DNA from: Aphrophora alni
Taxonomy: Eukaryota > Arthropoda > Insecta > Hemiptera > Aphrophoridae
Length of the DNA stretch: 64,000 nt
Assembly: GCA_963513935.1 (NCBI GenBank)
Contig: OY740769.1
Span: 102,589,762 to 102,653,761 of the forward strand
Reading direction: 5' to 3'
Below, one piece after another: positions 61,575 through 64,000 of this stretch. The notes beneath the pieces are model-generated. The model searched no databases. It had not been told where the DNA came from and saw only the letters and a program-made list of their open reading frames with translations. Position 1 is the stretch's first letter, and every line of letters begins with the position of its first letter. The position numbers and the translations under genes were made by a program.

Positions 61575-63630
61575 TGTTTTTAACTCATGTGCGATCCGTT
61601 AAATATAAGTGTTTTAATGAGTATAAAATTCAACAAAATAATTATTTCATATACAATTGTAAAAGAACAAGGGAATATAGATTCATTTTGAAATTGTGCA
61701 AAGATTTGAATACTTCTATACGATTTTGTAGAATTATATGATGAAGATTTGAAACCCTCATCATTTAAGAAAAGATAAAACAAGTAAAATAGTATAAAAA
61801 CAAGTAAGGTCTGTATAAAATATTTTAAGTTTACATCTTAACTGGGTTTAATCGATTTTGGAGTGAAAACACATACCGAAGGAAACGAAACATTTCTCAG
61901 CGAAGTTCACAAGACATTGTTAAACTTCTATTAATATCTTACATCACTGCCCTTCCTCTTCAAACACTCTGTACACCATTTTACTATACCAAGCTGCATG
62001 CAATAAAGACGTAAAAATAATCTCTTCCAAGAATAAAAGTTAAACAACAAACGTCTCTTTAATACAGTAATAACTTTTTAATGCCATTAAATGGAGAATT
62101 GGAGTAATGTCTGACGGAGCATCGTAAAACGCACGGAACTGTCGATAAAATAAAATATAGAAACCATGTTAAAATTAACGCAATTTTATTGCTGAGCTTT
62201 GGACGATAGTTTAATGCTTCCAGACACAGATGCTGGTGGAATATAAATGTATTGAAACTTCATAGGTTTATTAGACAGAACGTGTTTGGTGTCATTTTAT
62301 TGGTAACCTCTACATCATCAACGCAATAAATACTGCTTAAACGTATCCACGTAATACGTATTACACAGCAGAATTTTAAAAAACTGAAATTTGGATTTTC
62401 AGTTTTAAAACAAATAACCTACAATTTGTAATAAAAATACGTAATTTAAAATACTTTTAGGTATGGTTAACATTTGCTGATATAACAAATTTAATTTTAT
62501 CACTCGTTTGGGTTCGGGAATACTATAAATACAAACCCAAATACTACAAGTTTTAGAGTCATGAACTCTAAAATACTTTTAAAACTGTCTTAACACGGAT
62601 ATTGAATTATTTATGTATTCTCTTACAATTATTCATAAATTTCGGTTCGTGTATTTATGAGAAAGAGAAATTATTCATGGATGACGTCATACAAATTTCA
62701 ATACCTCAAGATTGACATAAATAGTTTTGTTTGTAATTTGGAGAAATAAACTTACAATCAAAGTTAATATACAAATCTATTTCTAGTTTCTGCATAAATT
62801 GGAAAATGGTGAAATTGTCTCTCACCATCGTGTGGTATTGGAAATGTACAAGGATAATAAAAACAAAATTTTGACAATAATCACGAAAATCTCTTGTTTC
62901 CATTTAACTAACGATTTTTAACCAATACCTCTCTGACTGAAATTATTGGCGAGATGACGCAACCTATCTGATTTACATGGTCGAACTTATTATTATGTAT
63001 TTAAAAAAATTGAAACTATAATGTTAGTCAAGTTTGATAATATCATTTTTAGTATGATTTCAGTTTTCGTCGTAAATTTAATTATTTGGTTCATAGTGAG
63101 GCAGTGTACAATGTTTGCTAGCCTTTAATTGTTTGTGTTAAAATGTGTTTCATTTTATGAGTTTCGGAAGAGCTATTTTAGTTTTAAGGACAATACACTT
63201 TTTATTAAATCAAAATTTTTGAAAAACCATAATAGCATTTAAAATTTATTTTAATTTTTACCAATAACCCTTGTCAAGTGTTTAGAACAGTGGATACAGT
63301 TATTTCCCACATATTTCCTTAGGCTTTATAAGATTGGCAGATTATCGTCAGAAGAATTTTTTTGTTTACCAATAATTTTCGAACATTTCCAAAGTATTGA
63401 TTATATAAAACATAAAATAATTCTTGAAACAGATCAAATTTTGGGTCAACAGAATTTTAGTTTTTTAACGAAAATTCGCTTTAAATCATCAATGTCTACT
63501 TTTACTTCAGATGTCGAACTAACCCCGTAACTTTTTTTAAATATCGAAAAGAATTGAACATCCAAACTCTTCTTTTGGGGCTACCAAAATGATCTCACTA
63601 TACTTCCTTTAATATTTTTTTGTAAACTTA
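61575..63630. other. Gene-free AT-rich stretch
   Basis: No gene recognised. Two adjacent small hairpins occur at 62507-62541 (tttgggtt with aacccaaa) and 62551-62573 (ttttagagtcatgaactcta and on, a near palindrome). Confidence 0.45.
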
Positions 63631-63639
63631 TCTTTTTAA

Positions 63640-64000
63640 AATAAATAAACTGTACAAAAACATTGTTCAAATTTTTTCATTCAACCATCCCCAAACAAAT
63701 TTAAAATCATCCAAAATATTCGTCATCAAAAATGTCAGTTTGGTAATAGTGAAACAAAATGTAAATGAACCAAGGATTTTGTGTTTGAAAATAAGACCTA
63801 AGTTTGGTTAACCTAAGTTTTGATATCAAAACGTGTCCTCAATGTAAATCATATTTTATTAGAATCAGGCTTTTAATAACTACAGATAAGAATTTTTGTT
63901 GTTGATTATTTTACTTGTGATTTTACACACAAACATTGATAATTTAATTTCAAATTTAACTAAATTTTACGATTTAGATATAACTGCTTTTGTGAAATTG
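63640..64000 (+). repeat. Family B dispersed repeat, copy 7 (cut by window end)
   Basis: Opening blocks as in copies 1, 2 and 4: aataaactgtacaaaaaca, ccatccccaaacaaattt, atattcgtcatc, tagtgaaacaaaatgtaaat, and tgtcctcaatgtaaatcata. The family's later half would lie beyond the window. Confidence 0.55.

Noticed and set aside
61433..61741. 102-codon frame with repeated LITQCHA-like segments
   Set aside because: The repetition reflects the DNA minisatellite, and the frame continues only briefly beyond it.

Overview
The window is AT-rich, repeat-laden eukaryotic nuclear DNA, most likely from an insect. Supporting signs are a short interstitial run of the arthropod telomere unit TTAGG (10.81 kb), decayed mariner-type transposases of a kind common in insect genomes, very long (TA)n and (GA)n arrays, and no prokaryotic gene organisation. 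The order is not certain; Hemiptera is only a guess from the general look of the repeats. No intact protein-coding gene, and no exon I can defend, was found. Almost all open frames are 60-80 codons and have the appearance of chance frames in AT-rich DNA. The window therefore reads as intergenic or deep intronic sequence, and most of what can be annotated is mobile-element debris.

Layout. 0-10 kb: AT-rich background, the last codons of a non-LTR retrotransposon (2.57-2.79 kb), two long copies of a dispersed family called B here (6.2-7.0 and 8.4-9.25 kb), the first copies of a short family A, and a nearly perfect small hairpin (9.73-9.83 kb). 10-25 kb: the TTAGG run, a foldback repeat (11.98-12.26 kb), most family A copies, another B copy, and the 3' end of a mariner-like element (22.81-23.02 kb). 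25-28.5 kb: a 415-bp (GA)n array, a (TA)n array, a B copy and a degenerate tRNA-like sequence (28.45 kb). 32.7-39.6 kb: an inverted pair of C/G-strand-biased repeats (family D), several copies of family C in both orientations, and a cluster of three (TA)n arrays.

39.8-44.8 kb holds the best preserved elements. One is a 1.2-kb mariner-like element bounded by TA dinucleotides, with unusually long inverted arms and only the C-terminal part of a transposase. The other is a second mariner-like element (43.63-44.79 kb) whose transposase can be followed nearly end to end through many frameshifts. 50.36-50.89 kb and 56.34-56.53 kb hold two unrelated-looking long hairpins. Each carries the same small fold next to its centre: CCGAYGA-T, a short stem-loop, then GAAAC, with different stem bases in the two. 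This resembles the core of hammerhead ribozymes but has C where the canonical core has U. Together with the flanking 11-12 bp direct repeats, it is the most interesting signal in the window. Inverted partial copies with hammerhead-like motifs are known from Penelope-like retroelements, but no reverse transcriptase remnant is visible here, so that link is inference. The last 5 kb has a 55-bp minisatellite (61.36-61.57 kb) and a family B copy running off the window end.

Families A-D are named only within this window. They were recognised by reading, so their boundaries are approximate (tens of bases).
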